Below are positions 16,701-24,427 of a stretch of DNA of 37,956 bases, piece after piece. Source of the stretch: Bacillota bacterium (lineage in GTDB: Bacteria > Bacillota > Clostridia > Peptostreptococcales > Anaerovoracaceae); contig JAFQHT010000057.1 in the NCBI GenBank assembly GCA_017397825.1, positions 1 to 37,956 on the forward strand, read 5' to 3'. Position 1 is the first letter of the stretch; each line of letters opens with the position of its first letter. A program made the position numbers and the translations under genes. The notes under the pieces are model-generated. The model saw nothing but the letters and a program-made list of their open reading frames with translations, was not told where the DNA came from and made no database searches.

Positions 16701-19700
16701 ACACTGACTGCTACAGAGTGGCATCCCTCATCAACAACCCTGTAAAAGGTAAGATTGAAGTAACAAAAGAAGGAGAAAAGCTTGTAGGCTTCAAAGAAGA
16801 GGAAAAGGATGGCCGCAAGGTTATGAGCCCTGTATTTGAAATGGTAACAGGTATTAAGGATGCAGTCTTCGGCATCTTCGCTGCAGAAGATGTAAACCTT
16901 AAGGACGGCTCCGAAGGACCTCAGATTTTCGATGCGGAAACTGATGAAGAAATCATCATTCCTCTTGAAAAATCAACAAACTTAAGCAACGCTTCAAAGT
17001 ATGATACAGGCTCATTTGAGCATTCATCCGGCGCACAGCTGTGGTACATGCTTGAAAGAGAAGCATCAGAAGGTAATGTAAAGAGAACTCTTTACATTAC
17101 ACCTGAACAGAAAGATACAACCTACAGCTACGTTTACCAGGAAACTGACGGCGACTTTAACTACCGCTGGGATGTGGAAATCGCAATGAATAACCAGGCC
17201 GGCGGCAGAAATGTCACAAAGGTAAACATCACAAAGACTACAGAAGCAGCCCTTGGCTTTACTGCTGAAATCCCTGTGACCGTAATGAGCGGCTCTGTAG
17301 GCTCTACTGTGCTCAGCCCGATTGAAAGCTTCATGGCAAGTGATGACCCTCTTTCCTGGGAAACACTTTCAAGACTTGAATCTTACGACAGAACATATAT
17401 CTACGAAGCAGACGGAGTTAAGGAAGCATATGACGACGGTACTCAGTACACAGACGGAAGATACATCTTTGATGATGAAGCTGAAGTAGACCTTTCACAG
17501 TACTGCCCTGACAGATATCTTGTTAAATACTATGACCATTATCTTCTGACAGATGCAGATATGGTAACTGAAGAAAGAGTAGTAGGAACTCACCAGGAAA
17601 CAAAGACTATTTTCGAATGGAACGCAGGCGTAAGCCTCATCAGCCCTGCAAAGGACGGCATGGCAATCTATCAGGATGCAGCAGGCAAGTACTATACAGC
17701 TGTTAAGGGATATAGCGCAGCAGGCCAGTATACATCCCTTGTTACTACAGAAGATTATGTATTTGTAGAAACTGATGAATTTGGCAACATGCTTGCTGAT
17801 TATGTAATTCCTGACGGATGGAGCCTTGTTCCTTTCACCGGAAACCCTGACACTGATCCGCACTACGTTATCATTACTCAGACTGATGCGGCAGCCGGCC
17901 AGACAGTTTACAGAATCCTGCTTAACGACATGATTAACTGGCAGGTATGTACAGCTGATGGTAACTTTGTGAAGGCAGCAGTTCAGGTATATGAAGTAAA
18001 ATACACTCAGGAAGCAGGAGATGAAAATGGCTTCACACTTTCCTGGGACGGTTTCAATCTGGATTCGCAGGTTGACCAGGCTTCAGGCGTTGCGACTACT
18101 GTAATTACAAAGCACGCAAATCCAGTAGCCAGCGAAACAGTAGACCTTGGCGTTGGCTATGACTACGAAGACAGCGGCGATACAATAAGCTTCTGGACAA
18201 TTCCTGTGACAGCACCGGTATACTTCCTCGGAAATGACGGAATCAGAACAGAAATGTACTACAAAGGCGGTATGGCACATACAACAATCACCATCCCTGC
18301 CGATGCAGTAGACCATCTCTTTGAGGACATTGTTCCGACTCTCAATTTCCTTCACTATGATGCTGACGGAAATCTGACAGAAAAGCGCCTTGACTGGTAT
18401 TCAGACCTTTCACCAACAAACATCAAGGCTGAATTCAACCAGAGAACAGGACTTCCTGAAGGCGTAACCGTTATTGCAAAGAGAATCGACAGTTCATCTG
18501 CCGGAGCTCACACATATTATACAATCGATATTGTAACAAACCAGACAGAAGATGCTCCTCTTGAAATCACATTCGCTGATGAATACAAGATGAGAATCTA
18601 TACTGCGGCTACTGCAGCAGGCAACGGAGTAGGGGTTATTGACCTTTTCAATACCTACAAGACCACAGTTTACACTGAATCAAAGCTTATCGAAACAATC
18701 ACAACTGACGAAAAGGGCAAAGCTCATTCAAGCCTTCTTCCTCTTGGCAGCTACATTGTAAGAGAGCTTACAAGTGATGATAACTATGTAAACGAGCAGG
18801 AAGATAAGGTAGTAAACCTTACATACAAAGACCAGTTCACACCTGTTGTATGGAACAAAGCAGAATTTGAAAACAAATACTTTACTGTGGAAATTGACAT
18901 GGCAAAGGTATTTGAAACAGCATTCAAGTCCGGCGACTATGTTCCGCCTGCAGAAGGTGAAACTGTAAAGTTCGGCCTTTATGCAGCAGAAGAAATAAAT
19001 GCTCAGGCTGAAGGCACTGTTTCCGTAACAAAGAAAAAAGTAAAGCAAGATACACTTATTGATGTAATCGCAATTGACCATACTACAGGCGGCATCGGTG
19101 TAGTAAGCACAAAGCTTCCTGAAGGCAGATACTACCTGAAGGAAATCGAAGCTCCTGAAAAGTACATCATGAGCGATCTGAAATACGGCTTCGTTGTAAA
19201 GGAAGAGCCAGGCGACTACTCAATGGCAGCTGACTTTGATTTTGCTGCTGATGAAGGAATTACAGGCAAATTCGTATTAGAAGAAAAAGGCCATGTAAAG
19301 ACTACAATCAGAGTAGAAGAAAGATATCCAATGCCTCAGATCACAATCGACGGCAATGTATATCCGCTGGATACTGAGTATGAAGACGAATATATCGTGA
19401 TTGATGTTGATAAGGATTATACTGAAATCTTCATCGACACATATAAGGCAGCAGAAACAAATGTGGTTCTTCCAAATGGCCAGGTTCTTAAGGTTAAGGC
19501 TTCTGACAACACATTTGAATATACAGTGGGAGCGAACACATATACATTCCTTCCGACTGTAACTTACACAGGATACCATGCAATTTATGAAGAAGACTGG
19601 CAGAAAATCAAGGGCGAAGACCTTACAGACTACTCTGTAAACTTCACACTTACAGGTGCCGGCACTGATAAAGATGCTGCAATCATTGATGTAACAGTGA

Positions 19701-20680
19701 ACCACAATCCATCAAAGACAATAGGTACAGAAAAGGGCGACTTAACACCAGACGGTTATCAGATTTTCAGACATGAAGCAATATTCTTCATCAAAGACAG
19801 CTCAGGAAACAATGTAACACCGGATGCTGATGAAATTACTCTTCAGCCAAAAGAAACCGTTAAACTCCAGATGCCGTCAGGTGCAGTATTTACTGTATCT
19901 ATGGACAAGAACGGTATTGTAACTGCTTCTGTGGAAAATACACTTACAAGCAGTTTTGCTGATGCCATGAACACTGAAGTTGTCACTACCGGCAGCGCAC
20001 CTGCAAGCAAATTAAACTTTGCAAAGAACGTAACTCTTGGCCGTCAGGACACTTCCGCAGACAAACTTATGATTAAGATCAACAGCGATAATCAGGACGC
20101 ATTTGCTGTTGAAAATGATCACAAACCGCTTGTTGAATTCGAAAAGGTTGATAAGGATGATCACAGCAAGAAGCTTTCCGGAGCAATCTTTGAAATCTAC
20201 TCTGCAAAGAGCCTTTCCGACTGGACAAGCGAACCTGACCAGCTCATCGGCCGGTACACTACTGGCGCAGACGGAACCTTCGGCACGATTCTCGATTATG
20301 GTCTTTATTATTACAGAGAAGTTGCGGCACCATCAGGTTACAAACTGAATCCTGATTTTGTCAGGTTCAGAGTGATAAAAGGAGAAGAACCGTACAGGAT
20401 TCTGATCATTAATGAAAAAGCACCGGTTATGCCCGGTGCACCTGAAACACCATTAATCCCGGTTCCGGAAAATCCACAGATTATTCCGGAAAATGATCCC
20501 CCTGAGATTGTGCCAGAGATTATTCCTGATGAGCCTGAAAAGGAAACGGAACCGTTATATCCGGCATATGTGCCTGAAACAGGAGATGAAAGCAATAATG
20601 TATTGTGGATTTTTACCATGATTATTTCACTGATTATTATGATTGCACTGATATTTGGCTTAAAACAAAAACATGAATAA
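13772..20680 (+). CDS. Giant wall-anchored adhesin: thioester domain, SpaA-like repeats, VPETG
   Basis: This 2302-residue surface protein has a signal peptide (about 1-37, ending in AAAA). A putative thioester domain follows, in which Cys94 (FCMEHG) and Gln178 (IQMLVW) fit the Cys...Q-x-x-x-W pair that forms an internal thioester for covalent host attachment. Many Cna-B/SpaA-like beta domains lie beyond it; recognisable starts are near residues 782 (VEKYDAETGK), 992 (KIEVTKEG), 1706 (VEIDMAKVF) and 2120 (VEFEKVDKDD). Several end in the Y-x-x-x-E-x-x-A-P style of isopeptide Glu (YYLKEIEAP, YYREVAAP). The tail is a Pro/Glu stalk, VPETG at 2267-2271, a membrane helix and KQKHE, which is a sortase signal. 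No sortase is in view. The ribosome binding site is AAAGGAG. Confidence 0.92.
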   Translation: MIKKSKFIRKFMSALLMMAIIFLSVPSEMLLDTAAAATSGVLRQTNLNNYNFSSSKYMQIYVADYQNEETYIGSCTEAGLQMKKFEIGDMLVFCMEHGVVQKSVNLKSVPYERADFFNAYKNDGYEYAINNMFRVLMYAPVNESGTGELLNDLGFKDSKYYQQNGSSYTKSDWIAAIQMLVWESQQLMRDKNFKRQENGLYYQDSWRGNKTTPISRNHYTTNLSGKPAIDIYNFIATQVREDINIDNALASLKEDNPKVHTIAEDAAFPVTIPVKGGTYAGEYKIADKNGKKIDGISIAYDETTKEYSITIDNESLLDKTFYVKHSDGAAKRAEEYLASSRDYERVFWEYKTSSGHTQGFISGFDDPNEGFLKFTKGDAPAPAAGTTCIPPDVEVFPTLYIPIDKHDLNPGWDGMETTPMGDAGLDATYTLERQIGGGAWETLEVVTLDDYGSEYVFIDQPFLSASYLETYLTESGTVSGCVAHPIYGTDGEGNPIIIGYEHESESREPQRKDWDVTVNYRITESRPDGRYIDPDAYAGERAYTFTYHAETEDTCSYWCDTLPWTEVEYTFDWSATTGSGGAYSETSTTPSEELNYDKETFVNDVFRGDIQIIKSNEKYNPFKDSDLGGADSNISQKSYWTVKLESGGFEEDGYVHLVSADPAVLSGGTHQYVTSRTTGVKNDAANPMVVGTNGTLILKYLPYGTYTVTEVAADDPMYVLERFTVTVDEHLGNGGAVVNQEGLFAGYGQTGTNAIGSQAAGTGDYWNNRYDANIRDKVKSNVIKVEKYDAETGKIVYPGVDGAIKVFIRFKGNPDYTEAQNQSMFGASGTVAKGIYNRFLPNAESIDSKSTDYTFELDKNGEITIPYQLPYGIYEVCEWLLPEGYYVGQYNENGEGSSYDFGSTDTYSVYDASGNKVVFKDASEYTFDALTDMVVNSYTFHVTEQAMHVDGNFTNLVRYNGAVGESDGSYDKGDYPYTDCYRVASLINNPVKGKIEVTKEGEKLVGFKEEEKDGRKVMSPVFEMVTGIKDAVFGIFAAEDVNLKDGSEGPQIFDAETDEEIIIPLEKSTNLSNASKYDTGSFEHSSGAQLWYMLEREASEGNVKRTLYITPEQKDTTYSYVYQETDGDFNYRWDVEIAMNNQAGGRNVTKVNITKTTEAALGFTAEIPVTVMSGSVGSTVLSPIESFMASDDPLSWETLSRLESYDRTYIYEADGVKEAYDDGTQYTDGRYIFDDEAEVDLSQYCPDRYLVKYYDHYLLTDADMVTEERVVGTHQETKTIFEWNAGVSLISPAKDGMAIYQDAAGKYYTAVKGYSAAGQYTSLVTTEDYVFVETDEFGNMLADYVIPDGWSLVPFTGNPDTDPHYVIITQTDAAAGQTVYRILLNDMINWQVCTADGNFVKAAVQVYEVKYTQEAGDENGFTLSWDGFNLDSQVDQASGVATTVITKHANPVASETVDLGVGYDYEDSGDTISFWTIPVTAPVYFLGNDGIRTEMYYKGGMAHTTITIPADAVDHLFEDIVPTLNFLHYDADGNLTEKRLDWYSDLSPTNIKAEFNQRTGLPEGVTVIAKRIDSSSAGAHTYYTIDIVTNQTEDAPLEITFADEYKMRIYTAATAAGNGVGVIDLFNTYKTTVYTESKLIETITTDEKGKAHSSLLPLGSYIVRELTSDDNYVNEQEDKVVNLTYKDQFTPVVWNKAEFENKYFTVEIDMAKVFETAFKSGDYVPPAEGETVKFGLYAAEEINAQAEGTVSVTKKKVKQDTLIDVIAIDHTTGGIGVVSTKLPEGRYYLKEIEAPEKYIMSDLKYGFVVKEEPGDYSMAADFDFAADEGITGKFVLEEKGHVKTTIRVEERYPMPQITIDGNVYPLDTEYEDEYIVIDVDKDYTEIFIDTYKAAETNVVLPNGQVLKVKASDNTFEYTVGANTYTFLPTVTYTGYHAIYEEDWQKIKGEDLTDYSVNFTLTGAGTDKDAAIIDVTVNHNPSKTIGTEKGDLTPDGYQIFRHEAIFFIKDSSGNNVTPDADEITLQPKETVKLQMPSGAVFTVSMDKNGIVTASVENTLTSSFADAMNTEVVTTGSAPASKLNFAKNVTLGRQDTSADKLMIKINSDNQDAFAVENDHKPLVEFEKVDKDDHSKKLSGAIFEIYSAKSLSDWTSEPDQLIGRYTTGADGTFGTILDYGLYYYREVAAPSGYKLNPDFVRFRVIKGEEPYRILIINEKAPVMPGAPETPLIPVPENPQIIPENDPPEIVPEIIPDEPEKETEPLYPAYVPETGDESNNVLWIFTMIISLIIMIALIFGLKQKHE

Positions 20681-20705
20681 ATTTTTAATGAAAAGGAGAA
20701 TTAAG

Positions 20706-21251
20706 ATGAGAAAATTATTTACAATGCTGACAGTTATAATGCTTATAATTGCAATGACAACAGGAATGTGCTTTGCGGCAGAAGGAAAAATCGGAAGTGA
20801 TAACGTAATCAAGGTTATGGCCGATATTGAAGGTTTTGGTCACGGTGAAGATGTGGCAGGATATGATTTCACAATTACCGATGAACTTGATGTTTATTCT
20901 GATGTAAGTGACAGTATACTTGAATATGAAAGCCTGGTAATAACCAATAATGCCAAAGTAGGACAACTGCTTATTGAATCCCTTGAAGTGACACCAAGAC
21001 TTGGATGGGTTATTAAGGCTGATGACGAGGATTATTTCGCAAATCTCAGACTGGGAACAAAAGAATTCTCTCTGGTGTGTGAAGGGCATGATTTTTCAAC
21101 AGAGGCAGTAAAATCATATGGAAAGGAAAAAATGGTAAGAGCAAATTCCGGTACTCAGACATTTGAATTTACAGGCCATATGGGACCTTTCAGAACTGAT
21201 TATACAGGTGCTGAAATTGCAGAAATTACCGTTACAGTGTCTCTGTATTAA
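20706..21251 (+). CDS. Secreted protein of unknown family, copy 1
   Basis: This 181-residue protein starts at ATG 20706 behind AAAAGGAG. An ORF start at 20673 would overlap the adhesin and has no better ribosome binding site. The signal peptide is about 1-25, ending CFAA. The mature part is beta-rich, with ESLVITNNAKVGQLLIESLEV, GWVIKADDEDYFANL, EFSLVCEGHDF and a Gly-rich GHMGPFRTDY before a final ITVTVSL strand. It shares this whole plan with the next gene (copy 2), so they are paralogues. No anchor motif is present. It sits 25 bases after the adhesin, within the same surface cluster; a fibre subunit or adhesin partner is possible but unproved. I do not recognise the family. Confidence 0.78.
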   Translation: MRKLFTMLTVIMLIIAMTTGMCFAAEGKIGSDNVIKVMADIEGFGHGEDVAGYDFTITDELDVYSDVSDSILEYESLVITNNAKVGQLLIESLEVTPRLGWVIKADDEDYFANLRLGTKEFSLVCEGHDFSTEAVKSYGKEKMVRANSGTQTFEFTGHMGPFRTDYTGAEIAEITVTVSLY

Positions 21252-21279
21252 TTGAATAGCTTATGAAAGTGAGGCAATC

Positions 21280-21801
21280 ATGAAATATAAACAGTGTAAA
21301 AGCAGACATATAGCGTCCGTTGCTGCATTGATTTTGTGCTGTGCAATTTTTTCTGCTGTATCTGTTTATGCAGACACGGCAGATATTCCTGTATATGCAG
21401 AAATCACAGCTGTAACAGCAGATTTTGAAATAACTGAATCGGTAAGAATGACAAGTGGAGAAGCCAGTACTGATCTTGAATTTGATGCAGTGACTGTAAC
21501 CAACAATGATAATTATGGCAAAGATATTAGTATTACTAAAATTGAAGTTTTTCCTGCGGAAGGATGGAGAATAGCAACTGCCGATACCGATTTCAGCAAT
21601 ATACATAACCAGAGAGTTTTTTCAATTACAACAGCAGAACATGATTTTGCATCAGGACCGTGCACAGAAATACTTACTGCAGGCCCTGGAGAAAGTGTAT
21701 CTGTTCCCTTTGCAGGAAAAACAGGGACTTTTTCGCAGGACATCTGCGAGCAGGCAGCGGTGATAACCATAACTGTCGATACTGTTGAGGAGGCGTTATG
21801 A
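21280..21801 (+). CDS. Secreted protein of unknown family, copy 2
   Basis: This 173-residue protein has a signal peptide (about 1-31, ending VYA). The mature domain aligns with the upstream copy. VTVTNND matches VITNNA, and IEVFPAEGWRIATADTDFSNI matches LEVTPRLGWVIKADDEDYFANL. EHDFAS matches GHDFST, and the GKTGTFSQD-x-x-E-x-AAVITITV ending also corresponds. Overall identity is modest, so the duplication is old. The ATG follows GTGAGG at 28 bases after copy 1, and its stop overlaps the next start by 4 bases (ATGA). No known domain is recognised; a repeated beta-sandwich surface unit is the best description. Confidence 0.76.
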   Translation: MKYKQCKSRHIASVAALILCCAIFSAVSVYADTADIPVYAEITAVTADFEITESVRMTSGEASTDLEFDAVTVTNNDNYGKDISITKIEVFPAEGWRIATADTDFSNIHNQRVFSITTAEHDFASGPCTEILTAGPGESVSVPFAGKTGTFSQDICEQAAVITITVDTVEEAL

Positions 21802-22256
21802 AAAAAGAAAGAAAAGTCTATATTGTCATAATTATTATCCTGCTTTTGCTTCTGTTGGCGTCCCTGACTGCGGTTATTGTGCTGAATAGTCAGATTACAC
21901 CGGGTAGAACAGCTGTAATTGAGCATAATACTGAAGAAAAACTGACAGACAACTCACAGGGGCAGGTGAGAATTAAAATCAGCCCGGTTGTCACTGTAAA
22001 GAATGATACTATGCAGAATCTTAATTTCTGCAACTATAATGAAGACAGACTTCTTAGATGCAAACTCAGACTGGACAATCATTATATTTACGAAAGTGGT
22101 TTTGTTGAGGAAGGAGATATTCTCAGAGGTGATTTTATTGAGACAGAACATCTTGAACCAGGAGAAAATCAGGTACTTGCAGAAGTATATTACTATACTC
22201 CGGATGAACAGCCGGTTGGGCAGACCAATGTAAAAATAGTGCTGAACATGGTATGA
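21798..22256 (+). CDS. Bitopic membrane protein of surface cluster
   Basis: This 152-residue protein has a short basic N-terminus (MKKERK), one membrane helix (about 8-30) and an extracellular domain of about 120 residues. That domain contains SPVVTVKNDTMQNLNFCNYN, LRCKLRL and GENQVLAEVYYYTPDEQP, a pattern of beta strands. It starts inside the stop of the secreted paralogue (ATGA), so its synthesis is coupled to it. It may anchor or help assemble the two secreted proteins or the adhesin; that is inferred from position. No family is recognised. The two Cys (FCNYN, LRCKL) could form a disulphide. Confidence 0.75.
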   Translation: MKKERKVYIVIIIILLLLLLASLTAVIVLNSQITPGRTAVIEHNTEEKLTDNSQGQVRIKISPVVTVKNDTMQNLNFCNYNEDRLLRCKLRLDNHYIYESGFVEEGDILRGDFIETEHLEPGENQVLAEVYYYTPDEQPVGQTNVKIVLNMV

Positions 22257-22263
22257 TTTTTTC

Positions 22264-22292
22264 TTTTCACCTTGTTAAAGTTATGATATAAT
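22264..22292 (+). promoter_or_regulatory. Extended -10 promoter for the lipoprotein gene
   Basis: TTTTCA (22264-22269) and TATAAT (22287-22292) are 17 bases apart, with TGA directly before the -10 (extended TGn). It lies between the bitopic protein and the lipoprotein gene, separating the latter from the adhesin operon. Confidence 0.6.
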
Positions 22293-22334
22293 CGAAAAAA
22301 ATTGACCTGATAAGTATGGCAAGGAGGGGGAAAT

Positions 22335-23381
22335 ATGAAAAAGTTTCTGTGTTTATTATTGACATTGACCTTGATTTTAGGCCTTGGCGGCTGTATGTAT
22401 GCCCAGGAGGGTATTATAATCAATGAAGATGGTTCGGGTGCTATAGCCTCAACAGTACTTTTTGAAAAAGAAGCATATGATGCTATTAATGCGAAGTTGG
22501 TTGAACAGGGGTACAGCAAGGTGGATGCTTTTGAAGGGCAGATGCCTGAAGTTGTAGTGATTGATGGCATTGAATATTATTGTACCGATACAGTTGAAAC
22601 TTTCAGTTCTCTGGAAGAACTTGAAGCAGTTCTTGCTGCATCCTATGAAGATGTTTACGTAAGTGAAACAGGAGTCAGAGCAGTTATGCGTCAGGAAATG
22701 GATATGACCTATGAAGAAATACAGGCCGCTTATGATGAACTGGGAGTTGATCTTAAAAGCGTAATGACAGGGAGCATCCTGATTACGATGCCGGATACTA
22801 TCATAAAATGCAGCGAAGGCGGAGAAATTTCAGAGGACGGTCTGACAGCTACATTTACTTTTGATTTTGAGCAGATGTGCCAGACACAGGATATTATGGT
22901 ATCCACAGCTGAAGAAACTGTAAAACCTTCAATGACTGTCACACATAAAAAAACATATAAGAATGCAAAAACTGTAACAGTTAAAGATGAAAGCGGAATC
23001 AAAGAAGCAAAATACAAGAAAAAGGGTGGAGAGTATGTTCCGTTTGATATAAGCACAACATTTACGAAAAACGGTACATACACAGTAACCGCAAAGGATT
23101 ATTACGGAAACAAGAGAACAAGAACTTTTACAATCGATGATGAAACCAAACCGAAAGTAAAGGGCGTTTCCAACAAAAAGACTTATACTACTGCCAGAGA
23201 ACTGTCTTTCAGTGATAATTGCGGTGTAAGCAGCGTGACTATCTATCAGGATGGTATTAAAACACGGATTCCAAAAGATAAGATTGCCGAAGGTTATATG
23301 GTAGTGCTTCCTGCTGACTATAAAATTTATATTAAAGATATAAACGGAAACAGCAGAACTGTAAAATTCACAATTGAATAA
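22335..23381 (+). CDS. Lipoprotein with Ig-like C-terminal repeats
   Basis: This 348-residue lipoprotein has the lipobox L17-GG-C20, which is cut and lipidated after a 19-residue signal. Residues 25-200 form an alpha/beta domain (NEDGSGAIASTVLFEKEAYDAINAKL), reminiscent of LppM/DUF3153-like lipoproteins. Two Ig-like segments follow, at about 205-270 and 275-348 (VTVKDESGIKEAKYKKKGG, KNGTYTVTAKDYYGNKRT; then FSDNCGVSSVTIYQDG, ADYKIYIKDINGNSRTVKFTI). It starts behind AAGGAGGGGG and has its own promoter and terminator, so it is monocistronic. Its function is unknown; it would be exported, lipidated by Lgt and displayed on the membrane surface. Confidence 0.82.
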   Translation: MKKFLCLLLTLTLILGLGGCMYAQEGIIINEDGSGAIASTVLFEKEAYDAINAKLVEQGYSKVDAFEGQMPEVVVIDGIEYYCTDTVETFSSLEELEAVLAASYEDVYVSETGVRAVMRQEMDMTYEEIQAAYDELGVDLKSVMTGSILITMPDTIIKCSEGGEISEDGLTATFTFDFEQMCQTQDIMVSTAEETVKPSMTVTHKKTYKNAKTVTVKDESGIKEAKYKKKGGEYVPFDISTTFTKNGTYTVTAKDYYGNKRTRTFTIDDETKPKVKGVSNKKTYTTARELSFSDNCGVSSVTIYQDGIKTRIPKDKIAEGYMVVLPADYKIYIKDINGNSRTVKFTIE

Positions 23382-23395
23382 TTTTTTAACAGATT

Positions 23396-23417
23396 AAGCC
23401 GGGGAAACCCGGCTTTT
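23396..23417 (+). terminator. Terminator after lipoprotein gene
   Basis: The stem AAGCCGGG / CCCGGCTT with a GAAA tetraloop is followed by TT and a T-rich tail (CCTTTACTTT), 14 bases after the stop. Confidence 0.85.
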
Positions 23418-23419
23418 CC

Positions 23420-23448
23420 TTTACTTTGATATACAGGCATGGTATAAT
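23420..23448 (+). promoter_or_regulatory. Extended -10 promoter for pantothenate kinase
   Basis: TTTACT (23420-23425) and TATAAT (23443-23448) are 17 bases apart, with TGG before the -10. It begins at the edge of the preceding terminator and is 67 bases upstream of the ATG. Confidence 0.6.
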
Positions 23449-23514
23449 AGGGGCTGTATCGTGGCATCCTGGCCACAGCAGTCAATACTTCTGAAAGGTA
23501 TAAGGAAAAAAATA

Positions 23515-24360
23515 ATGGACATAGTAGTAGGAATTGATATTGGCGGAAGTACAACTAAAATTGCCGGTTTTGACGGCGACAGAATGCTTGTGCCGGTTCA
23601 GATATCAGCGAGCAATGCAATCGCTTCACTTTTCGGTGCATTTGGTAAATTCCTGTATGACAATAAGCTGGAACTGAGCGATATCAGACAGGTGAACCTT
23701 ACCGGTGTGGGAAGCAGTGACGTGGACCAGGCTATTTACGGACTGCCTACATACAGAGTGGACGAGTTCACTGCCAACGGTGTAGGCGGTGGATATTTTG
23801 CAGAAGGCAAAGAAGAATTCATGGTAGTCAGCATGGGTACAGGTACTTCTTTTGTAGGAGTAAAAGATGGTGTTCCTGTGCATCTTGGGGGTATAGGTAT
23901 CGGTGGAGGTACCATGGTTGGGCTTTCCAAACTTATGCTGAACACTAATGATATAGAAAAGATTCAGGAACTTGCACTTAAAGGAAATGTAGGAAATATT
24001 GATCTTCGCATCGGTGATATTTCCAAGAATCCGCTTCCTGGACTCAATCTTGAAGTTACTGCCTCAAACTTCGGTAAAGCTTCATCAAGAGCATCCAGTG
24101 AAGATATTGCTGCCGGCATAGTACATATGGTAATCGAATCAATATGCCAGACAGCTGCACTTATTTCTCAGGGTACCAATATCAAGGACTTTATCCTCAT
24201 CGGTGCACTGACTAATTTCCCTGAATGTGCACAGGTGGGCAATATGATCAAAACTCTGTTCCCTGATCTCAACTTTATAGTTCCTGATGATGGTGAATAC
24301 GGCACTGCAATCGGAACTGCTCTGGCAGATAAATGCTGTCTGAAGTATGTTGCAGGTTAA
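23515..24360 (+). CDS. coaW: Type II pantothenate kinase (CoaW-like)
   Basis: This 281-residue actin-fold kinase catalyses the first step of coenzyme A synthesis, phosphorylation of pantothenate. The phosphate-1 motif GIDIGGSTTK lies at residues 6-15. LTGVGSSDVDQAIYGLPTYRVDEF and VSMGTGTSFVGVKDG with the HLGGIGIGGGTMVGLS segment match clostridial type II enzymes, whose characteristic Glu lies in the DEF/EF part. The start was chosen at ATG 23515, preceded by AAGGA; the in-frame GTG at 23461 would add 18 residues with no ribosome binding site and no counterpart in the family. It has its own promoter and shares a bidirectional terminator with the convergent PHP gene. Confidence 0.87.
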   Translation: MDIVVGIDIGGSTTKIAGFDGDRMLVPVQISASNAIASLFGAFGKFLYDNKLELSDIRQVNLTGVGSSDVDQAIYGLPTYRVDEFTANGVGGGYFAEGKEEFMVVSMGTGTSFVGVKDGVPVHLGGIGIGGGTMVGLSKLMLNTNDIEKIQELALKGNVGNIDLRIGDISKNPLPGLNLEVTASNFGKASSRASSEDIAAGIVHMVIESICQTAALISQGTNIKDFILIGALTNFPECAQVGNMIKTLFPDLNFIVPDDGEYGTAIGTALADKCCLKYVAG

Positions 24361-24382
24361 AACTGAATATTCATAAAAAAAC

Positions 24383-24408
24383 TCCGGCCGGGAAATTTTC
24401 CGGCCGGA
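24383..24408. terminator. Bidirectional terminator between convergent genes
   Basis: The 9-bp GC-rich stem TCCGGCCGG / CCGGCCGGA has an 8-base loop. T-rich sequence follows on + (TAATTTGTTTTTT) and a T7 run follows on -, so both converging transcripts can end here. Confidence 0.85.
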
Positions 24409-24427
24409 TAATTTGTTTTTTGCGGAG

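Noticed and set aside
21232..21606. Minus-strand ORFs within the adhesin and surface cluster
   Set aside because: They lie opposite clear coding sequence with signal peptides and family structure, show odd composition rich in Cys/Ile/Tyr, and have no ribosome binding sites.
23461..23514. Longer pantothenate kinase from GTG 23461
   Set aside because: The residues have no counterpart in the kinase family, there is no ribosome binding site, and the codon lies at the expected transcription start of the promoter.
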